From Flavobacterium sharifuzzamanii (GTDB taxonomy: Bacteria > Bacteroidota > Bacteroidia > Flavobacteriales > Flavobacteriaceae), in contig NZ_QJGZ01000032.1 in assembly GCF_003254585.1 (NCBI RefSeq), positions 1 to 64,000 on the forward strand: a stretch of DNA of 64,000 nucleotides, written 5' to 3'. The position numbers and the translations under genes are program-made. This document shows positions 8,211-16,854 of this stretch, piece after piece. The notes beneath the pieces are model-generated. The model did not search any database. It was given only the letters and a program-made list of their open reading frames with translations, and was not told the DNA's origin. Positions within the stretch are counted from its first letter, which is position 1, and every line of letters starts with the position of its first letter.

Positions 8211-8690
8211 TTAATACACATAAGCTACAGCTTCATACTTACCATCTGCTTTTTCAACAATGCTAACAAATGGGTAACCATTTGAAGCTGATTTAGATTT
8301 GATTCTCATAGCAGTCTGGTTCTGATTTGCAATTGGCGGTTCACCTTTTGTCCTTGTTGAGACTCCTGTAAAACTAGCTGCCTGTTTCAGTCCTATTGTT
8401 TTGTCCTGCGGAAGAACAGTTACCATTTTGTAATCATCTTTTGAATCAACTACTATTTTATCTGAAACTTTTTGAGTTTGTTTTGTTTCTTTATTTGTAA
8501 TAGATGAAACAGCATATTTACTAATTTTGATTTCTTCAGAACTTCCATTTAAAGAATAATAAACAAAACCATTTTCGTTTTTAATAAAATTTACATCAAG
8601 TTGTTCACCGTTGTGTTTTGTAATTTGATGTGTTTGTGAAATTGCAACATTTGCAAATAATAATGCTAGTGTAAAATATAAAATTTTCAT
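8211..8690 (-). CDS. Exported protein of unknown function
   Basis: A 159-residue protein with a clear signal peptide (MKILYFTLALLFANVAISQ) and no lipobox cysteine, so it is probably periplasmic or outer-membrane associated. The mature part begins with a beta-rich stretch, TKHNGEQLDVNFIKNENGF. This resembles short strand-turn domains seen in many uncharacterised flavobacterial secreted proteins, and no enzymatic motif is visible. It lies between the YtxH operon and a long gene-free stretch and has its own leader. Function not recognised. Confidence 0.75.
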   Translation of the reverse strand: MKILYFTLALLFANVAISQTHQITKHNGEQLDVNFIKNENGFVYYSLNGSSEEIKISKYAVSSITNKETKQTQKVSDKIVVDSKDDYKMVTVLPQDKTIGLKQAASFTGVSTRTKGEPPIANQNQTAMRIKSKSASNGYPFVSIVEKADGKYEAVAYVY

Positions 8691-9143
8691 GATAAATTAG
8701 ATTTAAATTAAAAATTGTCAGACCTGAAATTTAAAAACTAAACTTTCACTCAAATTCAACATTATGGAATTTTGTACATTATGACACTATTTGAAAAAAT
8801 ATCTTTTACGGGAAATATTATCAAATCTATATCATAATAAAAATGAGAACATAAAATTGTCTTCTTAGGAAATCAGTTTTGAAAATCTATTATTATAAAA
8901 ATTACGAGTTTCTAAAAACAATAAATTTCAACTTAGATTCTTTTCGGCAAATTTTAATTTTTTACAAAAATCATCTCTGACTTTTGGTATTGAGTTAAAA
9001 ATAGCAGTTTTATAAACAATTGTGTGTTAACAACCCGTTAAACTGACTAAAATAACAGTAAAAACTAAAATAAAGACCGTAAATAAACAATAATTCAAAA
9101 AACGAGTTATTTATCGATCTACTATAAAAAACGTCTTAAAATC

Positions 9144-9180
9144 AATTTATGAAGGTTAAAATTAATCTATAAAAACTATT
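9144..9180 (+). repeat. AT-rich dispersed repeat, copy A
   Basis: The copy begins AATTTATGAAGG and continues to AATCTATAAAAACTATT. It shares most positions with copies B and C. Confidence 0.65.
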
Positions 9181-9552
9181 ATTTAAGTATTTTTAATCAT
9201 TTTTATAAATAATAATTAAAAACTAAAGTTTTTTAAAAGCAATAATAAAAACTTATAACTACAATATAAAAATCAAAGGCAAAAAAAATAATAAAAAACT
9301 ATCGTTTTAAATTCTACAGTCAGTTTTCTAAATAATAATTATAATCTAAATTTTAAGATATCATAATAATCAAAATTTATAATTACAAAAAATGAAGCTA
9401 AAAATTAAAAAAATAAGAAAAAACCTTAATTTCAGTTTTTTGAGAAGAAAAATAGAACTAAAAAAGTAAAAAATAAAAATAAAGAGTTTTAAGAAACGAA
9501 AAACAAAAAAAGGTCTTCTCTATTCGACTATTTTTTATATTATCTTAAATAT

Positions 9553-9590
9553 AATTTATGAAAGTCAATTTTTATCTATAAAATAAATTA
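9553..9590 (+). repeat. AT-rich dispersed repeat, copy B
   Basis: The copy begins AATTTATGAAAGTC and continues to ATCTATAAAATAAATT. The start-to-start distance from copy A is 409 bp. Confidence 0.65.
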
Positions 9591-9790
9591 AAAATATAAA
9601 AATAATAGATTTTATAAATAATAAACATACGTAATTAAAAATATAAACTACATCAATATAAACTATAAAATAAAGTTTAATGGAAAAATGGGGAGCAAAA
9701 AAAGACTAAAATCAAAATAAAGCTTCCAAACAGACGAAAATTAAAAAAATGAATTCCTTATCCAATATATTTTTATTTTCTATTAAAATC

Positions 9791-9830
9791 AATTTATGAA
9801 AGCTACTTTTAATCTATAAAAACTATAAAT
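9791..9830 (+). repeat. AT-rich dispersed repeat, copy C
   Basis: The copy begins AATTTATGAAAGCT and continues to AATCTATAAAAACTATAAAT. It starts 238 bp after copy B, just upstream of the glnS terminator. Confidence 0.65.
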
Positions 9831-9860
9831 TTTAAAAATATAATAGCTAATCTATATAAT

Positions 9861-9888
9861 AAAAAAAAGCGCTTATAAAAGCGCTTTT
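9861..9888 (-). terminator. Terminator of glnS
   Basis: AAAAGCGC (9865-9872) pairs with GCGCTTTT (9881-9888). Read on the minus strand the hairpin is followed by a run of T residues, as expected for a rho-independent terminator 18 bp past the glnS stop. Confidence 0.85.
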
Positions 9889-9905
9889 CATAAATTAAGT
9901 TGATA

Positions 9906-12023
9906 TTACTTCTTCACCATTTCAGAAAGAATTTCAATTTCTCTTTCTGAAGCATTTTTTGGTGGATTTGAATATAATTTCAAAATTTCGTCTGAAAACT
10001 GATTTCTCAAATCTTCACTTTCAATATCTCTTAAATTCAAAAGTGCTTTTGATCTAACATAAGTAGATTCACTTTTTAGAGACATTGAATATAATTTTTT
10101 AATATCTTCTTCTTCAAAATCTGTTGATTTCCAGTTTGAATATTTCAAAATAAACTGAGAAAATAACAGCGAAGCCTTATTATTGTTGATATTCTTCTTT
10201 AAAGAATTCTGTAAAAGAGAAAAAGTAGAGATGTTTTTGATGTTCTCTCCTATCGCACTTTCAATTGCAATTCTTTCAGCTTTAGTTTCAACTTTAAAGT
10301 ATTTGTTGATATCTTTCAAAGAATTATTAATGCTGTTTTCTTCTTTTTTACCTTTTTCTTCCCAAGCATCTTTCAATCCAACAGTCTTGTTAAATACTAA
10401 TTTTGAAGGAGTTGAGTCTTTATCAACAGTAAAATATCCTAAACGTTGAAACTGAAATTTATCTTCATTTTGAGCTGTTGATAAACTTGGTTCAACAAAT
10501 CCAGTTACAATTTCTAATGAATTTGGATTCACAAAATCTAAGAAGTTTTTCTCTTTATAACTGTCCGGAGCTTCATCTGTAAACAAACGATCGTACAAAC
10601 GAACTTCTGCTTCCAAAGCATGTTTGATAGAAACCCAATGTAATGTTCCAGATACTTTTCTTTGGCTTGCTTCTGTCCCGCTTCCGCTTAAAGAATCAGT
10701 ATCATAAGTAACATGAATTTCTGTAATATTTCCATTTTCATCTTTTATAACAGATTCACCTTTAATGATATAAGCATTTTTAAGACGAACTTCTTTTCCT
10801 AAAGTCAAACGGAAAAACTTAGCTGGAGCTTCTTCTAAAAAGTCTTCTCTTTCAATGTATAATTCACGAGAAAAAGGTACTTTTCTGAAACCAGCACTTT
10901 CATCTTCTTGATTATTTTCAGCTTCTAACCACTCTTCTTTTCCTTCTGGGTAATTGGTAATTACCAGTTTTACAGGATCTAAAACAGCCATTACACGAGG
11001 TGCAATTTTATTCAAATCTTCACGAATACAGAATTCTAAAACCGATACATTGATCAAATTATCACGTTTTGCAATACCAATTGTGTTAGCAAAATTACGT
11101 AATGAAGCAGCTGTGTAACCACGTCTTCTTAATCCAGAAATGGTTGACATTCTTGGATCATCCCAACCGTTAACATGCTTTTCTTTAACTAGTTGCTGTA
11201 ATTTTCTTTTACTAACAACAGTATGTGATAAGTTACGTCTAGCAAATTCTCTTTGCTTTGGACGCAGTTTATTTTCATCTAAAATCTGATCTAAAAACCA
11301 ATCGTATAATTCACGGTGAGGTAAGAATTCTAGTGTACAAAATGAATGAGAAATTTGCTCTAAATAATCACTTTGTCCGTGTGCCCAATCATACATTGGA
11401 TAGATTTTCCAAGCATCTCCAGTTCTATGGTGATGTTTGTGTAAAATTCTATACATAATTGGATCACGCATTAACATGTTTGTTGATTTCATGTCAATTT
11501 TTGCACGAAGAATATGTGTACCAGCCTCAAATTCACCGTTTTTCATTCTTTCGAATAAATCTAAATTTTCTTCAACAGAACGATTTCTGTATGGACTGTC
11601 AGTTCCTGGAGTAGTTGGAGTTCCTTTTTGGATCGCCATTTCTTCAGAAGATTGGCTGTCAACATACGCTTTATCTTTCTTAATTAAGAAAACTGCCCAA
11701 TCGTATAATTGTTGGAAATAATCTGATGCATAACATTCTTCAGCCCAAGTATATCCTAACCATTCCACATCTTTTTTAATAGCATCAACAAATTCCTGTT
11801 CTTCTTTTTCAGGGTTTGTATCATCAAAACGTAAATTCACAGGAGATTGATAATCAATTCCTAAACCAAAATTTAACGCAATAGAACTCGCGTGCCCAAT
11901 GTGTAAATAACCATTAGGTTCTGGTGGAAAACGAAAGCGAAGTTTAGTATTTGAAAGACCTGATTTTACGTCTTCCTCTATGATTTGTTCAATAAAATTG
12001 AGTGATTTCTCTTCTGATGCCAT
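9906..12023 (-). CDS. glnS: Glutamine--tRNA ligase with C-terminal extension
   Basis: This class I synthetase charges tRNA-Gln with glutamine. HIGH is in PEPNGYLHIGHA (residues 41-44) and the KMSKS-type loop is VVSKRKL (about 268-274). The beta-barrel anticodon domains end near residue 560. The protein is 705 residues, so about 140 residues extend past the usual end. That tail is helical and Lys/Ser/Glu-rich, with a stretch like SESTYVRSKALLNLRDIE that looks repeat-like. It does not resemble the YqeY domain fused to many bacterial GlnS proteins. The gene stands alone, with a terminator close behind. Confidence 0.95.
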   Translation of the reverse strand: MASEEKSLNFIEQIIEEDVKSGLSNTKLRFRFPPEPNGYLHIGHASSIALNFGLGIDYQSPVNLRFDDTNPEKEEQEFVDAIKKDVEWLGYTWAEECYASDYFQQLYDWAVFLIKKDKAYVDSQSSEEMAIQKGTPTTPGTDSPYRNRSVEENLDLFERMKNGEFEAGTHILRAKIDMKSTNMLMRDPIMYRILHKHHHRTGDAWKIYPMYDWAHGQSDYLEQISHSFCTLEFLPHRELYDWFLDQILDENKLRPKQREFARRNLSHTVVSKRKLQQLVKEKHVNGWDDPRMSTISGLRRRGYTAASLRNFANTIGIAKRDNLINVSVLEFCIREDLNKIAPRVMAVLDPVKLVITNYPEGKEEWLEAENNQEDESAGFRKVPFSRELYIEREDFLEEAPAKFFRLTLGKEVRLKNAYIIKGESVIKDENGNITEIHVTYDTDSLSGSGTEASQRKVSGTLHWVSIKHALEAEVRLYDRLFTDEAPDSYKEKNFLDFVNPNSLEIVTGFVEPSLSTAQNEDKFQFQRLGYFTVDKDSTPSKLVFNKTVGLKDAWEEKGKKEENSINNSLKDINKYFKVETKAERIAIESAIGENIKNISTFSLLQNSLKKNINNNKASLLFSQFILKYSNWKSTDFEEEDIKKLYSMSLKSESTYVRSKALLNLRDIESEDLRNQFSDEILKLYSNPPKNASEREIEILSEMVKK

Positions 12024-12054
12024 TATTTTATAGTAATTTTAGCAAAGATAAAAA

Positions 12055-12085
12055 AGTTTATAGTTTATAGTTTATGGTTTATGGT
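12055..12085. repeat. TTTATAG/TTTATGG heptamer run
   Basis: Four consecutive heptamers of the type GTTTATA/GTTTATG lie between the divergent glnS and folB genes. They are followed by AAACTTGAAAC-like words. No promoter consensus is obvious here. Confidence 0.6.
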
Positions 12086-12141
12086 TTTCTTTGGAAACTT
12101 ACTCTAAACTTGAAACTTAAAACCTGAAACTAAATTTAGAA

Positions 12142-12501
12142 ATGGGAGTTATAAAATTGAAAAATATCCGTACTTTTTCTTACCACGGATGTTTAATTGA
12201 AGAAGGCAAAATTGGATCTGATTACAAAGTAGATTTAAAAATTAAAACCAATTTACAGAAATCAGCAGAAACAGATCATCTTTTGGACACTGTAGATTAT
12301 GTTCATTTGAATAAAATTGTAGCTGAAGAAATGGCAATTCGTTCACATTTATTGGAACATGTGGCCAAAAGAATCAATATTCGTGTGCTAGCAGAGATAG
12401 AAATGGTAGAAAAAACTACAGTTTGGGTTTCTAAAATAAATCCGCCTATTGGTGGTGATGTTGAGTCAGTTACTATAAAAATGACGGAAATTAGAAAGTA
12501 A
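12142..12501 (+). CDS. folB: Dihydroneopterin aldolase
   Basis: FolB converts 7,8-dihydroneopterin to 6-hydroxymethyl-7,8-dihydropterin plus glycolaldehyde in tetrahydrofolate synthesis. The 119-residue length is normal. Family landmarks are the N-terminal strand and YHG turn (IRTFSYHGCLIEEGKIG), a conserved Glu in that loop, the central TVDYVHL segment and the C-terminal strand VWVSKINPPIGG, which carries the usual catalytic Lys. It is divergent from glnS. It is not in an operon with other folate genes here; tRNA-Cys follows with its own promoter. Confidence 0.92.
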   Translation: MGVIKLKNIRTFSYHGCLIEEGKIGSDYKVDLKIKTNLQKSAETDHLLDTVDYVHLNKIVAEEMAIRSHLLEHVAKRINIRVLAEIEMVEKTTVWVSKINPPIGGDVESVTIKMTEIRK

Positions 12502-12548
12502 TTTTTAAAATTAAAATCCTAAAATTTTAAAATACTTTCTTTGAAACT

Positions 12549-12578
12549 TTTGAAATTTAAAGATTTTAGTTACTTTTG
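12549..12578 (+). promoter_or_regulatory. Promoter of tRNA-Cys
   Basis: TTTG (12549-12552), an 18-bp spacer and TACTTTTG (12571-12578) form a complete Bacteroidota promoter. The -7 element ends 17 bp before the mature tRNA. Confidence 0.75.
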
Positions 12579-12595
12579 CCAACCGTTCAAGTAAT

Positions 12596-12666
12596 GGCGT
12601 CGTGGCCGAGCGGCTAGGCTGGGCTCTGCAAAAGCTCCTACTCCGGTTCGAATCCGGACGATGCCT
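12596..12666 (+). tRNA. tRNA-Cys (GCA)
   Basis: The 71-nt cloverleaf folds fully. The acceptor stem GGCGTCG pairs with CGATGCC, with one G-U. The anticodon loop CTGCAAA has anticodon GCA, and the T arm is CCGG-TTCGAAT-CCGG. The discriminator base is T (U73), as expected for tRNA-Cys. CCA is not encoded. It is a single tRNA gene with its own promoter and terminator. Confidence 0.96.
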
Positions 12667-12670
12667 CTAA

Positions 12671-12700
12671 AAGAGATACAGAAATGTATCTCTTTTTTTT
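12671..12700 (+). terminator. Terminator of tRNA-Cys
   Basis: AAGAGATACA pairs with TGTATCTCTT around a GAAA loop, and the T tract runs to 12700. Confidence 0.9.
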
Positions 12701-12720
12701 ATGTCTAATTTTCTACAATC

Positions 12721-12822
12721 TTGTCATTTCGACGAAGGAGAAATCTCCACAAGAAGCTCTACAAAAATTGGACAATCATCACGGAGTTACTTGCGAAGAT
12801 TTCTCCTTCGTCGAAATGACAA
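12721..12822. repeat. REP-like 26-bp perfect inverted repeat
   Basis: The left arm 12721-12746 (begins TTGTCATTTCGACGAAGGAG) is perfectly complementary to the right arm 12797-12822, with a 50-bp spacer. The GC-richer arms stand out from the surroundings. Similar TCATTTCGACGAAGGAGAAA elements occur between genes in many flavobacteria. No transposase is nearby. Confidence 0.85.
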
Positions 12823-12831
12823 ACTGCTGTC

Positions 12832-12864
12832 AACTTTGTCAAAGTTTGAAACTTTGACAAAGTT
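12832..12864. repeat. 33-bp palindrome next to the REP-like element
   Basis: AACTTTGTCAAAGTTT (12832-12847) is mirrored by its complement at 12849-12864 around one central base. Each arm contains an AACTTTG/CAAAGTT sub-palindrome. Confidence 0.8.
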
Positions 12865-12883
12865 CTGGACTAACAGTTATAAA

Positions 12884-12913
12884 CATAAAAAAACCTCTGA
12901 AATTCAGAGGTTT
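12884..12913 (-). terminator. Terminator of the rnr-GIN-lysE operon
   Basis: AAACCTCTGAA and TTCAGAGGTTT form a near-perfect stem. On the minus strand it is followed by a T run (12890 downward). It lies 27 bp after the LysE stop. Confidence 0.8.
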
Positions 12914-12940
12914 AATTTTATAATTTTGAGTTATTAACAA

Positions 12941-13624
12941 CTACTTCTTCTCTATTCTTTCAAAGGCATTTTTAACCATTTCCTTTTCTTTTGGAAACCA
13001 GCCTTGAATTACTAAAGCAAACCCGAAAACCATTAAAACAACGCTAATTCCCTTTTTGATTTTAAGAATATTAGTCGGAGTCATTTTTGATTTTAACTGT
13101 TTAGCTAATAAAATCTTAGCACAATCAATTAATAAGTAAGTGATAATTACAGCGGTAAAAAATGTCATCATTCTTGGAGTCTGCATATCTAACTTTGGTC
13201 CTACTGAAATAATAACAGCAAGCCAAAAACCAAGAACTCCAATGTTGATAACGTTCAATAAAAAGCCTTTCACAAATAAACTTCCATAGTTTCTTTTTAG
13301 AATATCACGATCGATTTCTTCATCGTTTATTTTTTCTTCTTTCTTTAGTTTTACAAATGAAATAATACCGTAAGAAAGCATAATTATTCCTCCAAAAATA
13401 AAAAGTGCTGGATCGTCTTTTAAACTGGAAATGAGTCTATAACTTCCAAGATAAGCAATAGCAATAAAGAAAATATCTCCTAAAACTACGCCTAAATCGA
13501 AAACAATTGCAGCTCTAAATCCTTTTGTAATGCTGGTTTCTAATAAAACAAAAAATACTGGGCCAACCATAAAGCTAAGAACAAGTCCCCACGGGAGTCC
13601 AGCCAGAATATCATTTATCATCAA
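12941..13624 (-). CDS. LysE/RhtB-family amino-acid exporter
   Basis: A 227-residue inner-membrane protein of the LysE translocator family, which exports amino acids or related small molecules. The N-terminus, GLPWGLVLSFMVGPVFFVLL, has the typical GPVFF motif of the first helix. About six hydrophobic helices are visible, with a charged loop (KLKKEEKINDEEIDRDILKR) in the middle. The substrate cannot be read from sequence. It starts 11 bp after the stop of the head-GIN gene, so it is probably co-transcribed with it and rnr. An ATG two codons in (MIND) is equally possible as start. Confidence 0.88.
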   Translation of the reverse strand: MMINDILAGLPWGLVLSFMVGPVFFVLLETSITKGFRAAIVFDLGVVLGDIFFIAIAYLGSYRLISSLKDDPALFIFGGIIMLSYGIISFVKLKKEEKINDEEIDRDILKRNYGSLFVKGFLLNVINIGVLGFWLAVIISVGPKLDMQTPRMMTFFTAVIITYLLIDCAKILLAKQLKSKMTPTNILKIKKGISVVLMVFGFALVIQGWFPKEKEMVKNAFERIEKK

Positions 13625-13635
13625 AATACGGCTTG

Positions 13636-14304
13636 TTATTTTACTTCTTCTATTTTACCACCAAAAACTGTTTTCTGGTTTATTTGCTTTGGTTTTCCAT
13701 AAATGTAAATAGAGCCTCCTGCGCTCACTTTTGCATCGACAAGGGTAGAAGCATTAACATCGGCTTTTCCTCCCGCAGAAACGCTTACAGTAGTCTGAGA
13801 CGTGCTAAGTTTACTTGCTAGTAAATATCCTCCAGCTCCTAAACTTGCATCTTGATTTGCAGCTTTTCCCGTTAATGTAATTTTACCTCCAGAAACTGAA
13901 CTTACTTTTAGTTTATCAACATCCAAATCTACGTTAATAATACCGCCTTCTTGAGCACTAACTTTAAAAGAAGTTGCTTTGATGGCTTCACTACTCTTCA
14001 CTTCTGCTCCTTCATTAACATCAATCAATTCTATATGTTTGTAATACAAAGTTATATCAAGATCATTTCCTGAAAGAAGTTTTGGAAAAGGCATTCTCAA
14101 TTTCAAAATACCATTTTTATTAACAGCTTCAACTTCTGCCTCTCTTGTTCCTTTTATAACAATTTTATTTTCAGATCCTTGAACTAGTTTTACACTTAAT
14201 TTATCAAATACTTTTACGGTATCAAAATCTCCCAACTGTTTGGTAACCTGACCAAAAGACATTTGTACAAATAAAATTGCTGCTCCTATAATTAGCTTTC
14301 TCAT
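13636..14304 (-). CDS. Secreted head GIN domain (DUF2807) protein
   Basis: A 222-residue protein with a signal peptide (MRKLIIGAAILFVQMSFGQ). The mature part is repetitive beta sheet. Residues such as VKVFDKLSVKLVQGSENKIVIKG and the final YGKPKQINQKTVFGG are typical of DUF2807, a predicted beta-solenoid on the cell envelope. The Gly-Gly turns (SVSGGKITL, SLGAGGYLL, SVSAGGKAD) mark successive coils. Function is unknown for the family. It lies 22 bp behind rnr and 11 bp ahead of the LysE-family gene on the same strand. Confidence 0.88.
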   Translation of the reverse strand: MRKLIIGAAILFVQMSFGQVTKQLGDFDTVKVFDKLSVKLVQGSENKIVIKGTREAEVEAVNKNGILKLRMPFPKLLSGNDLDITLYYKHIELIDVNEGAEVKSSEAIKATSFKVSAQEGGIINVDLDVDKLKVSSVSGGKITLTGKAANQDASLGAGGYLLASKLSTSQTTVSVSAGGKADVNASTLVDAKVSAGGSIYIYGKPKQINQKTVFGGKIEEVK

Positions 14305-14326
14305 ACTTTTATTTTTAAATTAATAT

Positions 14327-16510
14327 TTATTCTGCTCGTCTTAAAAAATGAAAATCCAGTTGTTTTTTCACTAAGTCGGCATTTTTTACTTTCACATAAA
14401 TTTCGTCTCCCAATTGCAATAAACGGTTTGAAGTTGCTCCAACCAATGCATATTGTCTTTCATCAAAAGTATAGTAATCTTCTTTTATTTCTCTGATTCT
14501 TACCATTCCTTCGCATTTATTAGAAACGATTTCAACATAAATTCCCCATTCAGTAACACCAGAAATAACTCCAAGGAACTCTTCGTCTTGATGATCCTGC
14601 ATGTATTTAACCTGCATGTATTTGATACTGTCACGCTCAGCATTTGTTGCTAAGTTTTCCATGTTTGAACAATGCAAACATTTCGTTTCATAAGTTTCTT
14701 CGTCTACAGAAGCTCCTCCATCTAGATAATACTGCAACAAACGGTGTACCATAACGTCTGGATAACGACGAATTGGCGATGTAAAGTGGCTATAATAATC
14801 AAAAGCTAAACCGTAATGTCCAATATTATCTGTCGAATATTTGGCTTTACTCATACTTCTAATAGCAAGAGTGTCAATAAGATTTTGTTCTTTCTTACCG
14901 TTTACTTCTTCCATTAAAGCATTAATAGATTTTGCTATATCACCTTTTGTTCTAAAATCAATTTTATAACCAAACTTAGCAATTACAGTTTGCATCGCAA
15001 TCAGTTTATCTTCATTTGGTTCGTCGTGAATACGATAAACAAAGGTTTTCTTTTGTTTTCCGATATATTCTGCCACTTTTCTATTAGCCAAAAGCATAAA
15101 TTCTTCAATCAAATGATTGGCATCTTTTGATATTTTGAAATAAACTCCTTCTGGTTCTCCTTCTTCATTAAGATTAAATTTCACTTCAACTTTATCAAAA
15201 GAAATAGCGCCTTGCTGCATTCTTTTCTTTCTCAAAATCTTAGCTAATTCATCAAGTTTTAAAGTAGCTTCAACAATTTCATCTGAAACCACATACGATT
15301 CTCCAGTAATAGAAATATCTACCGGAATGGTATTATTTCCTTTTGTTTCAATAATATGCTGAGCCTCTTCGTAAGCAAAACGCTGATCTGAATAAATTAC
15401 AGTTCTTCCAAACCATTGGTTAATAACCTGAGCTGTTGGAGAAACTTCAAATATAGCAGAGAATGTATATTTCTCCTCGTTTGGACGAAGTGAACAAGCA
15501 AAGTTAGACAACACTTCTGGAAGCATTGGCACTACTCTATCTACCAAATAAACCGAAGTGGCTCTCTGATACGCTTCATCATCTAGGATTGTTCCTTCTT
15601 CCAAATAATACGAAACATCGGCAATGTGAATTCCGATTTCGAAATTTCCATTTTCTAACTTTTTGAAAGACAAGGCATCATCAAAATCTTTTGCATCTTT
15701 TGGGTCAATCGTAAACGTAAGTGTATCACGCATATCACGACGTTTTGCAATTTCAGATTCCTGAATTGAAGTATCTAATTTTTGTGCAAACACTTCTACT
15801 TCAACAGGAAAATCTGCTGGCAAACCATATTCAGCCAAAATAGCATGAATCTCAGTATTATGTTCTCCAGGTTTTCCTAAAACTCGAATTACAGATCCAA
15901 ACGGACTATCGGCTCTTTTTGGCCAATCTTCAATCTTAACTAAAACAACGTCACCGTTTTCTGCTTCACCAATTTTATCTTTAGGGATAAAAATATCGGT
16001 ATACATTTTAGGATTTGCAGTAGAAACAAACGCAAAATTTGGCTGCATATCAATTACACCTACAAACTCTGTTTTATCTCTTTCTATAACTTCAATTACT
16101 TCACCTTCAGGTCTTTTTCCTTTTCTTCTGTTATAAACGTAAACTTTTACTTTGTCTTTGTCTAAAGCACGATTCAAATTATTGGTCGGAATAAAAACAT
16201 CTTCCTCAAACTCGTCACAAATAAAATATGCCGTTTTTCTGCTCGTCATATCTATTGTTCCTTCGTAGTAATCCTGGCTAATTGCTTTTACTAAATATTT
16301 TCCAGGTTCTGTTTCTATAATTTTCTTCTGAGCTGCCAGAATCTTTAGATCTTTTATAATCTGATTTCTGCTTTTTGTATCATCAAGTTCTAGCTTTGCT
16401 CCTATCTGTTTGTAATTGAATGGCTTATTAGCATTTTGCGATAAAATCTTTAGGATCTTCCCAGAGAAATCTTTCTCTTTTTTTATCGGCTTTCTAATTT
16501 TCTTACTCAT
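14327..16510 (-). CDS. rnr: Ribonuclease R
   Basis: This is a 3'-to-5' exoribonuclease that degrades structured RNA. The 727 residues are ordered as the family requires: an N-terminal helix-turn-helix-like region (about 15-75), cold-shock-type domains (about 80-240), the RNB catalytic domain (about 250-590) and a C-terminal S1 domain (about 640-725). The catalytic acidic cluster is visible as DPKDAKDFDDALSF. A helical Lys-rich N-terminus (MSKKIRKPIKKEK) is usual. It is the first gene of a predicted three-gene operon. Confidence 0.95.
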   Translation of the reverse strand: MSKKIRKPIKKEKDFSGKILKILSQNANKPFNYKQIGAKLELDDTKSRNQIIKDLKILAAQKKIIETEPGKYLVKAISQDYYEGTIDMTSRKTAYFICDEFEEDVFIPTNNLNRALDKDKVKVYVYNRRKGKRPEGEVIEVIERDKTEFVGVIDMQPNFAFVSTANPKMYTDIFIPKDKIGEAENGDVVLVKIEDWPKRADSPFGSVIRVLGKPGEHNTEIHAILAEYGLPADFPVEVEVFAQKLDTSIQESEIAKRRDMRDTLTFTIDPKDAKDFDDALSFKKLENGNFEIGIHIADVSYYLEEGTILDDEAYQRATSVYLVDRVVPMLPEVLSNFACSLRPNEEKYTFSAIFEVSPTAQVINQWFGRTVIYSDQRFAYEEAQHIIETKGNNTIPVDISITGESYVVSDEIVEATLKLDELAKILRKKRMQQGAISFDKVEVKFNLNEEGEPEGVYFKISKDANHLIEEFMLLANRKVAEYIGKQKKTFVYRIHDEPNEDKLIAMQTVIAKFGYKIDFRTKGDIAKSINALMEEVNGKKEQNLIDTLAIRSMSKAKYSTDNIGHYGLAFDYYSHFTSPIRRYPDVMVHRLLQYYLDGGASVDEETYETKCLHCSNMENLATNAERDSIKYMQVKYMQDHQDEEFLGVISGVTEWGIYVEIVSNKCEGMVRIREIKEDYYTFDERQYALVGATSNRLLQLGDEIYVKVKNADLVKKQLDFHFLRRAE

Positions 16511-16620
16511 ATATCTTTTCTAATAAGGCTTAAAATTACAAATAAGATATCAGATAATACTTTTTAACAAATAGAATTATTAAAAATATAACTTTTCGTA
16601 CATTTACAAAAAGACCTAAA

Positions 16621-16854
16621 ATGGAAAGCTTTAAAACGATCGCCGTATTCAATTATCTGCACGAAACCGTAGTTCTCAAACACTTACTGGAGCAAGAAGG
16701 AATCCCTTATTTTTTCGAAAACGAAATGACACTTTCCGTTATACCTCTTTACTCAAATGCACTGGGCGGAATCAAACTCAAAGTCCATCCAAACGATTTC
16801 GAAGAAGTTCAGCAAATTCTGGACAATCTCAACAATCCGTTAAAAATTGTCTGA
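16621..16854 (+). CDS. DUF2007 domain-containing small protein
   Basis: A 77-residue protein matching DUF2007, a small alpha/beta fold related to PII-like signal-transducing domains. Typical features are the start FKTIAVFNYLHETVVLKHLLEQEGIPYFFENE and the end GGIKLKVHPNDFEEVQQILD. It is divergent from rnr. The binding partner and function are unknown. It is followed by 0.8 kb without a convincing gene. Confidence 0.85.
   Translation: MESFKTIAVFNYLHETVVLKHLLEQEGIPYFFENEMTLSVIPLYSNALGGIKLKVHPNDFEEVQQILDNLNNPLKIV

Larger units (their letters stand above)
8691..9860. other. 1.2-kb AT-rich gene desert
   Basis: No plausible coding region was found on either strand. Stops are frequent in all frames and composition is markedly more AT-rich than the flanks, dominated by A-runs and AAATTA words. 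It contains three diverged copies of one repeat (9144-9180, 9553-9590, 9791-9830). No tRNA, large structured RNA or transposase remnant could be recognised. It ends at the glnS terminator. Confidence 0.8.

Noticed and set aside
9392..9469. 25-codon frame MKLKIKKIRKNLNF in the gene desert
   Set aside because: Composition only reflects the A-rich sequence; no start signal or conservation can be argued.
12701..12937. 78-codon frame across the REP-like repeat
   Set aside because: It spans both arms of the inverted repeat and a terminator and has no protein-like pattern.
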